Assembly (NCBI RefSeq): GCF_000420765.1
Contig: NZ_ATVO01000008.1
Location: forward strand, 1-64,000
Length of the DNA stretch: 64,000 nt
Direction: 5' to 3'
Source: Sandarakinorhabdus limnophila DSM 17366
GTDB taxonomy: Bacteria; Pseudomonadota; Alphaproteobacteria; Sphingomonadales; Sphingomonadaceae
The notes under the pieces are model-generated. The model made no database searches, had not been told where the DNA came from, and saw nothing but the letters and a program-made list of their open reading frames with translations. Of this stretch, positions 45,692 to 53,407 are shown one piece after another. Position numbers and translations under genes: made by a program. Positions within the stretch are counted from its first letter, which is position 1. Each line of letters opens with the position of its first letter.

Positions 45692-46620
45692 GCGATATCT
45701 CTCCAGTCGAAGACCATCTTGAGACAATTGGGGTCCGAAAAGGCCTGACCATAAGCGGTCGGGGCTTCTGTTGCCGGTACCTTGTGCGTCACAAGGCCCT
45801 CGAGTGACAGCCTACCGCTGCCCACCAGCGCGAGCGAAGTCGCGAGGTCGTCAGGCTGGAACTCTGTGGCGATGCGGATGCGAAGTTCACGCCGGAATGC
45901 TGGCGCGAAGTTGAACGACAGCGGATCGCTGTAGAAGCCGGCCAACACGATCTCGCCCCCACGCGCCATGTGCATGACGGTCTGGTCGATCACGCGGTGG
46001 TCACCGCTGGCGTCGTAGACCGAGCGGTAATCCCGCCGCTCGTCGGTCTCGGGCCTGACCACCCGATATCCCTCTGCGCCCGCCATGCGGGCGTCATTGA
46101 TTTCCCACACCGTCGGCTCCACACCAGCCGCCAGCGCGATGCGCGCCAGCAGGCGGCCGAGCACGCCGTGGCCGATGATCAGATCCGGCATCTCGCCGCC
46201 CGCCACCGCATGCTGGGCAGTGGCCGCTAGGCTCATCAGCACGGCCTTTTCGTGGAGTTCGGCCGGCAGCGGAATCACCCGCGCCGCACCAGTAATCAAC
46301 GTCTTGGCCTGGCCGCCAAACAGCCCGCGTGCGCCTTCGAATTTGGAGGATCCCGGCACGAACACAGTCTTGCCGATCATCGCGGTCGCATTCTCGCCGG
46401 CGTCCACCACCGTGCCGACTGCTTCATATCCGGGAACCAACGGATATCCCATGCCGGGGAACATGGGCATGGATCCATTGTACATCAGCTTTTCCGTACC
46501 CATGGAAATGCCTGAAAAGTCGATCGACACCACCACGTCATCGGCTTGGCAGGGCGTGAGCGTCAGCGAGCGCAAGGTAACGCGCTCAGGCTCTTCCACC
46601 ACAACGGCCAGTGTTTCCAT
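45688..46620 (-). CDS. bchC: 3-hydroxyethyl bacteriochlorophyllide a dehydrogenase
   Basis: This 310-residue medium-chain dehydrogenase relative oxidises the C3 hydroxyethyl group to acetyl in bacteriochlorophyllide a. It opens METLAVVVEEPERVTLRSL. Family segments are SIDFSGISMGTEKLMYNG, YPLVPGYEAVGTVVDAG and LIIGHGVLGRLLARIAL (nucleotide-binding). It heads bchC-X-Y-Z. A PpsR-type site lies about 90 bases upstream in the 177-base gap to crtF. Confidence 0.96.
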   Translation of the reverse strand: METLAVVVEEPERVTLRSLTLTPCQADDVVVSIDFSGISMGTEKLMYNGSMPMFPGMGYPLVPGYEAVGTVVDAGENATAMIGKTVFVPGSSKFEGARGLFGGQAKTLITGAARVIPLPAELHEKAVLMSLAATAQHAVAGGEMPDLIIGHGVLGRLLARIALAAGVEPTVWEINDARMAGAEGYRVVRPETDERRDYRSVYDASGDHRVIDQTVMHMARGGEIVLAGFYSDPLSFNFAPAFRRELRIRIATEFQPDDLATSLALVGSGRLSLEGLVTHKVPATEAPTAYGQAFSDPNCLKMVFDWRDIA

Positions 46621-46705
46621 TCAAACAACCCCATAAGGAAACCGGCCAGTTTTGCCCCGCTGAGCCGTCCCAATGCAATGGCTAATATCCAAAGCGCCCT
46701 GCGGC

Positions 46706-46723
46706 TGTAAAGCGCACATGACA
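46706..46723. promoter_or_regulatory. PpsR/CrtJ-type binding site before bchC
   Basis: The sequence TGT-aaagcgcacatg-ACA matches TGT-N12-ACA exactly. It lies 86 bases upstream of the bchC start and 75 bases past the crtF stop. In purple bacteria the redox- and light-responsive repressor PpsR/CrtJ uses this pattern to shut down bch and puf genes in air or bright light. Only one copy is seen here, whereas cooperative binding usually needs two, and ppsR itself is not in the window. Confidence 0.65.
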
Positions 46724-46797
46724 GATCGGAAAGCAAAAAATTGGACGGGCTTGGTCGTCTTTAGGCTTGACGAAACCGGCAAACGCCGTTCCGCAGC

Positions 46798-47958
46798 TCA
46801 GCGCTGTGCAACGATCAACCGTGTGACCATTGGCAGCGCCGTGGCCACCTCGCGGGCGCTGCCGAATCCGGCTTCGGCCAGCAGCGCCAGATAAGCCGCC
46901 ACCGTGCGGGGCCGGCCCGATCCCATCGCCCACAGATAGAGGCCGAAATAGGCATCGCCCATCACTTCGGCGCCCATCGTACCGGCCATCGGTTCGGCCA
47001 GCAGCAGGCGGCCGCCGGGCGGCAGCGCGGCATGCGCCTTGCGCAGCAGTGCGCGCACCACATCATCATCATGATCATGGCAGATGCGCACCAGGCTGAT
47101 CACATCAGCGCCCTGCGGCAGCGGATCATCGCGGAAACTGCCGCCGTGCAGCGAGACGTGGGAAAGCCCCCGCGCCGCCAGCTTGGCTTTCGCGCCCTCC
47201 ACCACGGCGGGCAGATCGAACAATTTCAGGCTCAGGCGCGGGTGGCGCTGCGCCACTTCGGCCAGGAAGGCGCCATGCCCGCCACCCACATCCATCAGAC
47301 AAGTGTGCCGGCTGAAATCATAGGCATCCAGCACCTGTTCGGCCACCATCGGCTGGCTGGCCGCCATCAGCGCCGAATAAGGCGCCACTGCTCCTTGGCC
47401 GCCGCCCTGCCAGCTCGCCGCATCGGTGGCTGCCGGCAGCCCCTGCCCGGCGGCCGGTGCATAGGTCCAGAACGCCGCCAGCTTGCCCTGGCCGCGCCCG
47501 CCTTTCAGCATGGCGATGGGATCGGCCAGATCATCATAGAAGATCTTGTGATGCTCGATCATCGCCAGCGCGCCCTGGTTGGTGGAAAGCGCCGCGCCGC
47601 GCTGGCCCAGCACCCACAGATCGGGCGCCGCCAGTTCCACCAGGTCAATCGCCTTCGCCGCGCCCAGCAGCCGCTGCATCGCCTCTTGGGCAAGGCCCGC
47701 GCCCTGCGCCAGTTCGGCGGTGCTGGCCGGCCCCTCGCCCAGGCGGCGAATCACGCCGGCATCCACGGTCGCGGTCAGCGCCTTGGTCTGCACGAAACCG
47801 GTGATCACCGCGAACATGGCATTGGCGTGGTACCGCGCCGTGCGCCGCATCAACGGGTTGCGCATGGCAAAGCGCTGGAACGCCGGATTGGCCAGCATCC
47901 GGTTGCGCGCGTTCAGCCAGCGCAATTTCCACGCGTAAGAGGCCGTGTTTTCAGCCAT
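46798..47958 (-). CDS. crtF: hydroxyneurosporene/demethylspheroidene O-methyltransferase
   Basis: This 386-residue SAM-dependent methyltransferase methylates the C1 hydroxyl of acyclic carotenoids to give the methoxy end group of spheroidene-type pigments. SAM motif I is CLMDVGGGHGAFLAEVA. LFDLPAVVEGA and the catalytic-region histidine in VRICHDHDDD follow. The N-terminal half is the helical dimerisation domain (RNPLMRRTARYHANAMFAV). ATG 47958 with GGGG upstream is preferred to a GTG nine bases earlier. It lies between bchC and the divergent crtD, the classical crtF-bchCXYZ-puf order. Confidence 0.94.
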   Translation of the reverse strand: MAENTASYAWKLRWLNARNRMLANPAFQRFAMRNPLMRRTARYHANAMFAVITGFVQTKALTATVDAGVIRRLGEGPASTAELAQGAGLAQEAMQRLLGAAKAIDLVELAAPDLWVLGQRGAALSTNQGALAMIEHHKIFYDDLADPIAMLKGGRGQGKLAAFWTYAPAAGQGLPAATDAASWQGGGQGAVAPYSALMAASQPMVAEQVLDAYDFSRHTCLMDVGGGHGAFLAEVAQRHPRLSLKLFDLPAVVEGAKAKLAARGLSHVSLHGGSFRDDPLPQGADVISLVRICHDHDDDVVRALLRKAHAALPPGGRLLLAEPMAGTMGAEVMGDAYFGLYLWAMGSGRPRTVAAYLALLAEAGFGSAREVATALPMVTRLIVAQR

Positions 47959-48014
47959 GTGCCCCACAAGCTCGTCTCAAACCGTCTGGACAGTCGCTGC
48001 CCAAAGGTCAATCA

Positions 48015-48029
48015 TGACCCCTGTGGTCA
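48015..48029. promoter_or_regulatory. palindrome TGACC-N5-GGTCA in the crtF-crtD divergent gap
   Basis: Perfect five-base arms with a five-base spacer lie between the crtF and crtD starts (98-base gap), 28 bases before crtD. No TGT-N12-ACA site is found in this gap, so this may be an alternative operator for the two carotenoid genes, or chance. Confidence 0.35.
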
Positions 48030-48056
48030 GGTTTAGCTGCCAGACCTTAACGATAG

Positions 48057-49631
48057 ATGATTCGGAAGTGCGATTTGGCAGGCCCTGACAGCGTTGTCAT
48101 CATCGGAGCCGGCATGGCGGGCCTGTCGGCGGCCGTGCTGCTGGCGGCGCGCGGCGTGCCGGTGACCGTGGTGGAGCGCATGGGCGCCCCCGGCGGCAAG
48201 CTGCGCACGGTCAATGTCGGCGGCGTGCCGGTGGATGCCGGCCCCACTGTTTTCACCCATCGCCCGGTGTTCGAACGCATCTTTGCCGATGCCGGCACCA
48301 CGCTCGACGCGCATCTCACCCTGCACAAATCCGATCGCCTCGCCCGCCACGCCTGGCAGGATGGCAGCAGCCTTGATCTGTGGGCCGATCACGCCCGCAG
48401 CCGCGATGCCGTCGCGGCCTTTGCCGGCCCGCGTGAGGCCGAGGGCTGGACGCGCTTTCAGGCCGAATCCGCCCGCATCTGGAACGCGCTGGAATCCCGC
48501 TTCATGGAAAGCCCGGCGATGGGCCCCGTTGGCCTCACGCTGAAATACGCCCCCTTCCACCTGCACGAGATGTTCGCGATCAACCCGTTCGCGACCCTGT
48601 GGAACACATTGGGCAAATATTTCCGCGATCCGCGCCTGCACCAGCTATACGGCCGCTATGCCACCTACACCGGCGCCGATCCCTTCCAGGCCACCGCCAC
48701 GCTGATGCTGATCGCCCATCTGGAGGCGCGCGGCGTCTGGCTGGTGGAAGGCGGCATGCACGAAGTCGCCCGCCAGATGGCGCTGCTGGCCGAGCGGCTG
48801 GGCGCGAAATTCCATTACAACGCCCACGTTTCCGAAATCATGGTACGGAACGGCCGCGCCGCCGGGGTTCGCCTTGCCAGCGGCGAAGAACTCCCCGCCC
48901 ACGACATCCTGTCCAACAGCGATATTTCCGCTCTCGCCGATGGTCGCTTCGGCGCTGCCGCCTCCCGCGCTGTCACCGGCGTCAAACCCCACGAACGCTC
49001 GCTTTCCGGCCTTGTCACCATGATGACGGCTGAGTGCTCCGGCTTCGAGATGGACCGGCACAACGTCTTCTTCTCCACCGATTATGCCGCCGAATTCCGG
49101 CACATCTTCGGTGAGCACCGCCTGCCCGCCGAACCCAGCATCTATATCTGCGCGCAGGATCGTGGCATCGGCAAACCGCCCGATGGCCCCGAACGCCTGC
49201 AACTCATCGTCAACGCCCCGCCCACTGGCGACGGCTCCCCACCAACGCCAGAGGAGATGGAACAATGTCAGACAGCAACGCTGGCGGTCCTCGCCCGGTG
49301 CGGGCTGACACTGAAACCAACAGCGATGGTGCCAGTGGGCCCAGCGATGTTCGAGGCGCTTTTCCCTTCGAGCGGTGGGGCCCTTTATGGTCGGGCCTCG
49401 CACGGGTGGCAGGCCAGCTTCCGCCGGCCTGGCAGCAAGACGAAGCTGCCCGGGCTCTGGGTCGCCAGTGGTTCGGCGCACCCGGGAGCGGGCGTGCCGA
49501 TGGCGGCCTTGTCCGGCCGCTTGGCGAGCGCAGCGATCCTGCAGGCCCGCGCTTCGATCAGGACGTTGCACCCGGTGGCTACCGCTGGTGGTATGTCGAC
49601 GCCGAAAGCGACTGCGGACAATATGGCCTGA
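48057..49631 (+). CDS. crtD: 1-hydroxycarotenoid 3,4-desaturase (methoxyneurosporene dehydrogenase)
   Basis: This 524-residue FAD-dependent phytoene-desaturase-type enzyme introduces the C3-C4 double bond after CrtC hydration. [19 protein letters not shown] binds [40 protein letters not shown] and the C-terminal [19 protein letters not shown] are family signatures. After that last signature there is a tail of about 30 residues. The last 226 bases at least are shared, out of frame, with crtC. The start ATG 48057 leaves a short N-terminal lead before the dinucleotide fold. Confidence 0.94.
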   Translation: MIRKCDLAGPDSVVIIGAGMAGLSAAVLLAARGVPVTVVERMGAPGGKLRTVNVGGVPVDAGPTVFTHRPVFERIFADAGTTLDAHLTLHKSDRLARHAWQDGSSLDLWADHARSRDAVAAFAGPREAEGWTRFQAESARIWNALESRFMESPAMGPVGLTLKYAPFHLHEMFAINPFATLWNTLGKYFRDPRLHQLYGRYATYTGADPFQATATLMLIAHLEARGVWLVEGGMHEVARQMALLAERLGAKFHYNAHVSEIMVRNGRAAGVRLASGEELPAHDILSNSDISALADGRFGAAASRAVTGVKPHERSLSGLVTMMTAECSGFEMDRHNVFFSTDYAAEFRHIFGEHRLPAEPSIYICAQDRGIGKPPDGPERLQLIVNAPPTGDGSPPTPEEMEQCQTATLAVLARCGLTLKPTAMVPVGPAMFEALFPSSGGALYGRASHGWQASFRRPGSKTKLPGLWVASGSAHPGAGVPMAALSGRLASAAILQARASIRTLHPVATAGGMSTPKATADNMA

Positions 49632-50464
49632 CGATCATCGCCTTCATCGGCTCGGTCTTCTCCCCCTATTACAAGGCCGCCGGCCGCGATGCCCCGGAAG
49701 ATCATGTTTCCCTGAACGTCGCACTCTATGGCAAGGGCTGTCGCCGCTGGGCGATGACCGAACGCGGCACCGGCGCCCTGTTCCGTGATCGCGCCACGCT
49801 GCGCATCGGCCCCAGCCAGCTGCGCTGGGATGGCGCCACGCTGGTCATCGATATCGAGGAAGAATGCGCCGTGCTGCCGATGAAAGTGCGCGGCCAGGTG
49901 CGGGTGACGCCGCAGGTGTATGGCCAGCGCCGTTTCCGGCTTGATCCCGGCGGCAAGCATGTGTGGGAACCGATCGGCCCGTGCGCGCGGGTGGAAGCCA
50001 CCTTTACCAACCCCGATATCAAATGGGCCGGCACCGGATATCTGGATGCCAACCACGGAGCTGAATCACTGGAAGACGGCTTTGCCGATTGGCAGTGGAG
50101 CCGGGCCCATCTGAAGGATGGCTCCACCGCGGTGATGTACGAAGGCCAGCTGAAAGACGGCGCCGATTTCGGCATGGCCCTGCGCATCACGCCCGATGGC
50201 CAGGCCGAAGTGATGGAAATGCCCGCCCCGGTGGTGCTGCCGAAAACCGCCTGGCGCCTTGACCGCATGACCCGCGCCGACGCCGGCTACACCGCCCGCA
50301 TCCGCGCCACCTGGGAAGACACCCCCTTCTACAGCCGCACCGCGCTGGCCACCCGCCTGTGGGGGGAGGATGTGGTGGCCGTGCATGAATCGCTCAACAT
50401 GCGGCGGTTCGATACGGGCGCGGTGCAGTGGATGCTGCCTTGGCGGATGCCGCGGAAGGTGTGA
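49265..50464 (+). CDS. crtC: acyclic carotenoid 1,2-hydratase (hydroxyneurosporene synthase)
   Basis: This enzyme adds water to the C1-C2 double bond of neurosporene or lycopene derivatives. Conserved parts begin at about base 49555: [56 protein letters not shown] and GYLDANHGAESLEDGFADW. The only in-frame starts before them are ATG 49265 (with GAGGAG about ten bases upstream, 399 residues) and GTG 49406 (352 residues), both deep inside crtD. The two genes therefore overlap by 226-367 bases in different frames. The region before residue 95 shows no family signature. ATG 49265 is given here because of its ribosome site; the true start is uncertain. Confidence 0.85.
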   Translation: MSDSNAGGPRPVRADTETNSDGASGPSDVRGAFPFERWGPLWSGLARVAGQLPPAWQQDEAARALGRQWFGAPGSGRADGGLVRPLGERSDPAGPRFDQDVAPGGYRWWYVDAESDCGQYGLTIIAFIGSVFSPYYKAAGRDAPEDHVSLNVALYGKGCRRWAMTERGTGALFRDRATLRIGPSQLRWDGATLVIDIEEECAVLPMKVRGQVRVTPQVYGQRRFRLDPGGKHVWEPIGPCARVEATFTNPDIKWAGTGYLDANHGAESLEDGFADWQWSRAHLKDGSTAVMYEGQLKDGADFGMALRITPDGQAEVMEMPAPVVLPKTAWRLDRMTRADAGYTARIRATWEDTPFYSRTALATRLWGEDVVAVHESLNMRRFDTGAVQWMLPWRMPRKV

Positions 50465-50631
50465 GGGCGAATCTTGTCGTTATAAACAATGTCACAGCTT
50501 TCTATTCAAATAAAAACCACCCCTTCAGTGATAAAGATAATTTTTCAACTTCCGATCTTTCGCTAAAATTAATACGCATAGTCCATCTCCAAAGCGTCAA
50601 GCATAATCGTTTCTCCTACATCGAAGGATGA
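50465..50631. other. AT-rich junction sequence downstream of crtC
   Basis: About 160 bases of clearly AT-rich DNA follow the crtC stop in an otherwise GC-rich cluster. On the minus strand it contains a good ribosome site (aggagaaacg) before an 11-codon frame MLDALEMDYAY, but no gene. It abuts the broken end of an enoyl-CoA hydratase gene, so it looks like inserted or deletion-junction sequence. Confidence 0.5.
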
Positions 50632-50920
50632 AACTGTCCTGCTTGCCGCGCCGTTCGTCGCGGCCGCCGAAATTGCCGGCGCCTTCGCCGGCCATGTCAA
50701 AGCTTTCCGCTCCGGCCGACACGTCCGCCCCGGCGCAAAAGGCGCGGCCGGCCCCGGTGATGATGATGGCGCGGATGGCGTCATCATCACTCGCAGCGCG
50801 CACCGCACGAGCCAGCGCCCGGCCCATCGCATCGGTATAGGCGTTCAATTTCTCCGGCCGATCAAGTGTGATCGTCATCACCCCGGCTTCGTTGCTGACA
50901 GTCAGCCCATCTTGCGCCAT
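50632..50920 (-). pseudogene. enoyl-CoA hydratase, 3'-truncated
   Basis: From ATG 50920 (with GGGAGG upstream) the reverse strand reads MAQDGLTVSNEAGVMTITLD, RPEKLNAYTDAMGRALARAV, AIIITGAGRAFCAGADVSAG and GNFGGRDERRGKQ. This is the first 95 or so residues of a crotonase-fold hydratase with its oxyanion-hole segment. It then runs into unrelated AT-rich sequence and stops. Full-length members have about 260-300 residues, so about two thirds is missing. An intact hydratase lies 800 bases away on the other strand, but the two are different subfamilies rather than duplicates. Confidence 0.8.
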
Positions 50921-50991
50921 CATCGCCTCCCTTGCCTGGCCATGCTGCGCCGGAGACTTGGGAGCAGCAACGACTGCTTTGGGGAGGACAC

Positions 50992-51714
50992 ATGCTGCGC
51001 TTGCGCCAGATTGCGATGGTTGCGCCAGATCTGGCGCCGGTGGAGGAAGTGGTTGGCCAGATGCTGGCTGCCGAAGTTTGCTACCGCGACCCCGGTGTGG
51101 GCAAATACGGCCTGCACAATGCGCTGTGGGCGCTGGGCGGTACATTTCTGGAGGCGCTGGCGCCCTTGCAGGAAAACACCACCGCTGGCCGCTACATGGC
51201 CCGGCGTGGCGGTGCGACGGGTTACATGGTGATTCTCGACACCGATGACCTTGCTCCCGTGCGCGACCGGCTAGCCGCACAAGGCACGCGCATCGTGGAG
51301 GATCTCACCGTCGGCGACGCCGCACTGCACGCCACCGCACTGCACCTGCACCCGCGTGATACCGGCGGCTGCCTGCTCTCCATCGATCATCACGGGCCAG
51401 ACGGCGGCATGATGGGCAGTTACATGTGGGCCGGCAGCGCCTGGCAGCCCTATGCCAACGCCAGCCTTGCCATCAGCGGCGCGATGATGACCTGCGATGA
51501 CCCGGCCGCCACCGCGTCGCGCTGGAGCCATATTCTTGAACGGCCTGCCGTGCCGCATGGCGCTGGCTGGCGTGTCACCCTGGATAATGCTGCGCTGGAT
51601 TTCATGCCAAACAATGGCCCGGCCGGCGAAGGGCTGGCGGCGATCCGCGTCGCCGGCCTCACCATCCCGGCCCGCAGTTGCGGCCTCGATTTTCTTCCGG
51701 AGACCAACCAATGA
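50992..51714 (+). CDS. VOC-superfamily (glyoxalase-like) protein
   Basis: This 240-residue protein opens MLRLRQIAMVAPDLAPVEEV, the beta-alpha start of a VOC module, and contains GTFLEALAPLQENTTAGRYM and a second half-module ending in GLTIPARSCGLDFL. Such proteins hold a metal between paired modules and act as isomerases, dioxygenases or epimerases. Possible metal residues (His/Glu) are present, but the specific activity is unknown. ATG 50992 follows GGGGAGG. Its stop overlaps the next gene, enoyl-CoA hydratase, as ATGA, so both probably act in one acyl-CoA pathway. Confidence 0.8.
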   Translation: MLRLRQIAMVAPDLAPVEEVVGQMLAAEVCYRDPGVGKYGLHNALWALGGTFLEALAPLQENTTAGRYMARRGGATGYMVILDTDDLAPVRDRLAAQGTRIVEDLTVGDAALHATALHLHPRDTGGCLLSIDHHGPDGGMMGSYMWAGSAWQPYANASLAISGAMMTCDDPAATASRWSHILERPAVPHGAGWRVTLDNAALDFMPNNGPAGEGLAAIRVAGLTIPARSCGLDFLPETNQ

Positions 51715-52529
51715 GCTACGAAACCGGTACCGAAGACCTGCTGGCCCGCGTCGTTGACGGCGTACTCACACTCACCTTGAACCGCCCGGCGGCGCGCAAT
51801 GCGTTGTCGCGCGCCATGCTCGACGGGCTGGCTCGCCTGCTAGGCGAAGCCGAAGCCGATCCCACCATCGGCGCCATTGTGATCACCGGTGCGGGCGGCG
51901 CGTTCTGCGCCGGCGGCGACGTGAAGGGCATGGCGGCGCGCAATGAAAGCGGCGAGCCTGAACCCATCGATGTCGCCATCGCCCGCCAGCGCCGCAACCA
52001 GCGCGAAACCGCCGGGCGCCTGCATGCCATGCCGAAACCCACCATTGCCGCCATCCCCGGCGCGGCGGCCGGCGCTGGTCTCAGCATGGCGCTGGCCTGC
52101 GATCTGCGCGTGATGGCCGACACGGCCTTCATGACGACCGCCTTCGCCAAGGTCGGCTTTTCCGGCGATTATGGCGGCACCTATTTCCTCACCCAATTGG
52201 TGGGCGCGGCCAAGGCGCGGGAGATGTATTTTCTCTCCGACCGGGTCGATGCTGCCGAGGCGCTGCGACTGGGGCTGGCCAACCGCGTGGTGCCGGCCGA
52301 CGCCCTTCTCACCGAAGCCCAAGCGCTGGCCACGCGATTGGCCGCGGGCCCACGCGTGGCCTATCGCTACATGAAAGAAAACCTCAACCGCGCCTTCTCC
52401 GGCGGAGACATGGATGATTGCCTGGATCTGGAGGCCACCCACCATGTCCATTGCGGCCTGACCGAGGATCACAAGGACGCAGCGAAGGCGTTCGTCGAAA
52501 AGCGCGCGCCGGTGTTCCGGGGGCGTTAG
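51711..52529 (+). CDS. enoyl-CoA hydratase/isomerase family protein
   Basis: This 272-residue crotonase-fold enzyme contains TLTLNRPAARNALSRAMLDG, the oxyanion-hole segment ITGAGGAFCAGGDVKGMAAR, and the second one, PGAAAGAGLSMALACDLRVM. FAKVGFSGDYGGTYFLTQLV is placed where catalytic acids occur. It is cotranslated with the VOC protein (four-base overlap). It converges with bchO, overlapping its stop by four bases. This two-gene unit is not part of known pigment pathways and seems to be an insert in the photosynthesis cluster. Confidence 0.9.
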   Translation: MSYETGTEDLLARVVDGVLTLTLNRPAARNALSRAMLDGLARLLGEAEADPTIGAIVITGAGGAFCAGGDVKGMAARNESGEPEPIDVAIARQRRNQRETAGRLHAMPKPTIAAIPGAAAGAGLSMALACDLRVMADTAFMTTAFAKVGFSGDYGGTYFLTQLVGAAKAREMYFLSDRVDAAEALRLGLANRVVPADALLTEAQALATRLAAGPRVAYRYMKENLNRAFSGGDMDDCLDLEATHHVHCGLTEDHKDAAKAFVEKRAPVFRGR

Positions 52530-53407
52530 GCCAACATTCCCAGCTTGCGGGCAAAGTCCGCTACCATTTGCGCATGCCGCTCCGGCGCTTCCTCATGCGC
52601 AAGGTGGCCTAGGCCGGGCAGGCCGTGATGCTCGGCGGTGGTGCCGTGATGGGCAAGGCGCTGCGCGACGATGTGGCTTGTGGACGGCGGCACCGTCTTG
52701 TCGCGCTCACCGTGCAGCAGCAGCACCGGGCATTTGATATGAGCGATGCTGCGCTCGATCGTGTCCAGATCCCAGTGCGCCATCAACGACAGCGCACCGC
52801 CGGTGTGGCCGGGATTGCGGAACAGGCGTTCGTAATAGGCGACCTGCTCGCGGCTGGAGTGCGAGCCGGTCCAGCGCTTGAGCAGATCAGGCATCGACTG
52901 GAAGCGGGTGGTGAACGAGAAGATCGACGGCATGAACGGGTTGACGAACAGCGCCTTGGCCAGACTGGGATAGGCCTTGCCCATACCCTCGAACGGCAGC
53001 AGCGCTCCACCCAGCGAGACGATGGCTTGCGGCTGCAGATGGCCGCCCGCCGCCAGCATGAACGCAATTGCCGCTCCTACGCTATGGCCCAGGATCAGCG
53101 CCGGTTGCACGCCCAATTCGGCCAGCAACGCAGCCAGCGCCTTGGCGACATTGTCCGGATCCGGCGAATAGAGCTTCTGGGTAAAACCGTGACCGGGCAG
53201 ATCGGGAATGACCAACCGGAAATGCGGCGCCAACAGCGGCGCCAGGCCGGCGAAACTGTGCGTGGTCGCCCCGGTGCCGTGGATCAGCAGCAGGACCGGT
53301 GCATCCTCTGGCCCGGTGATCTGCACGTGATATTTCACACCACCGGCGGTGACGAACTGGCTCCATTCCTTATTCGGCACATGACGGCCATCAATATCCC
53401 AACGCAT
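52526..53407 (-). CDS. bchO: BchO, alpha/beta hydrolase of Mg-protoporphyrin synthesis
   Basis: This 293-residue alpha/beta-hydrolase-fold protein is found in bchI-D-O operons and linked to Mg chelation or later handling, though its reaction is not proven. It opens MRWDIDGRHVPNKEWSQFV. It has LLLIHGTGATTHSFAGLA (oxyanion), the nucleophile elbow LILGHSVGAAIAFMLA and a terminal histidine in LPGLGHLAHEEAPE. Start and bchD stop overlap, so I, D and O are translationally linked. Confidence 0.92.
   Translation of the reverse strand: MRWDIDGRHVPNKEWSQFVTAGGVKYHVQITGPEDAPVLLLIHGTGATTHSFAGLAPLLAPHFRLVIPDLPGHGFTQKLYSPDPDNVAKALAALLAELGVQPALILGHSVGAAIAFMLAAGGHLQPQAIVSLGGALLPFEGMGKAYPSLAKALFVNPFMPSIFSFTTRFQSMPDLLKRWTGSHSSREQVAYYERLFRNPGHTGGALSLMAHWDLDTIERSIAHIKCPVLLLHGERDKTVPPSTSHIVAQRLAHHGTTAEHHGLPGLGHLAHEEAPERHAQMVADFARKLGMLA

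Noticed and set aside
47959-48056. PpsR site in the crtF-crtD gap
   Set aside because: Every TGT and ACA in the gap was checked and none has the 12-base spacing. Only a different palindrome is present.
50428-50631. 67-codon frame running from the end of crtC into the AT-rich junction
   Set aside because: It begins inside crtC in another frame, changes composition abruptly and has no homology-like motif.
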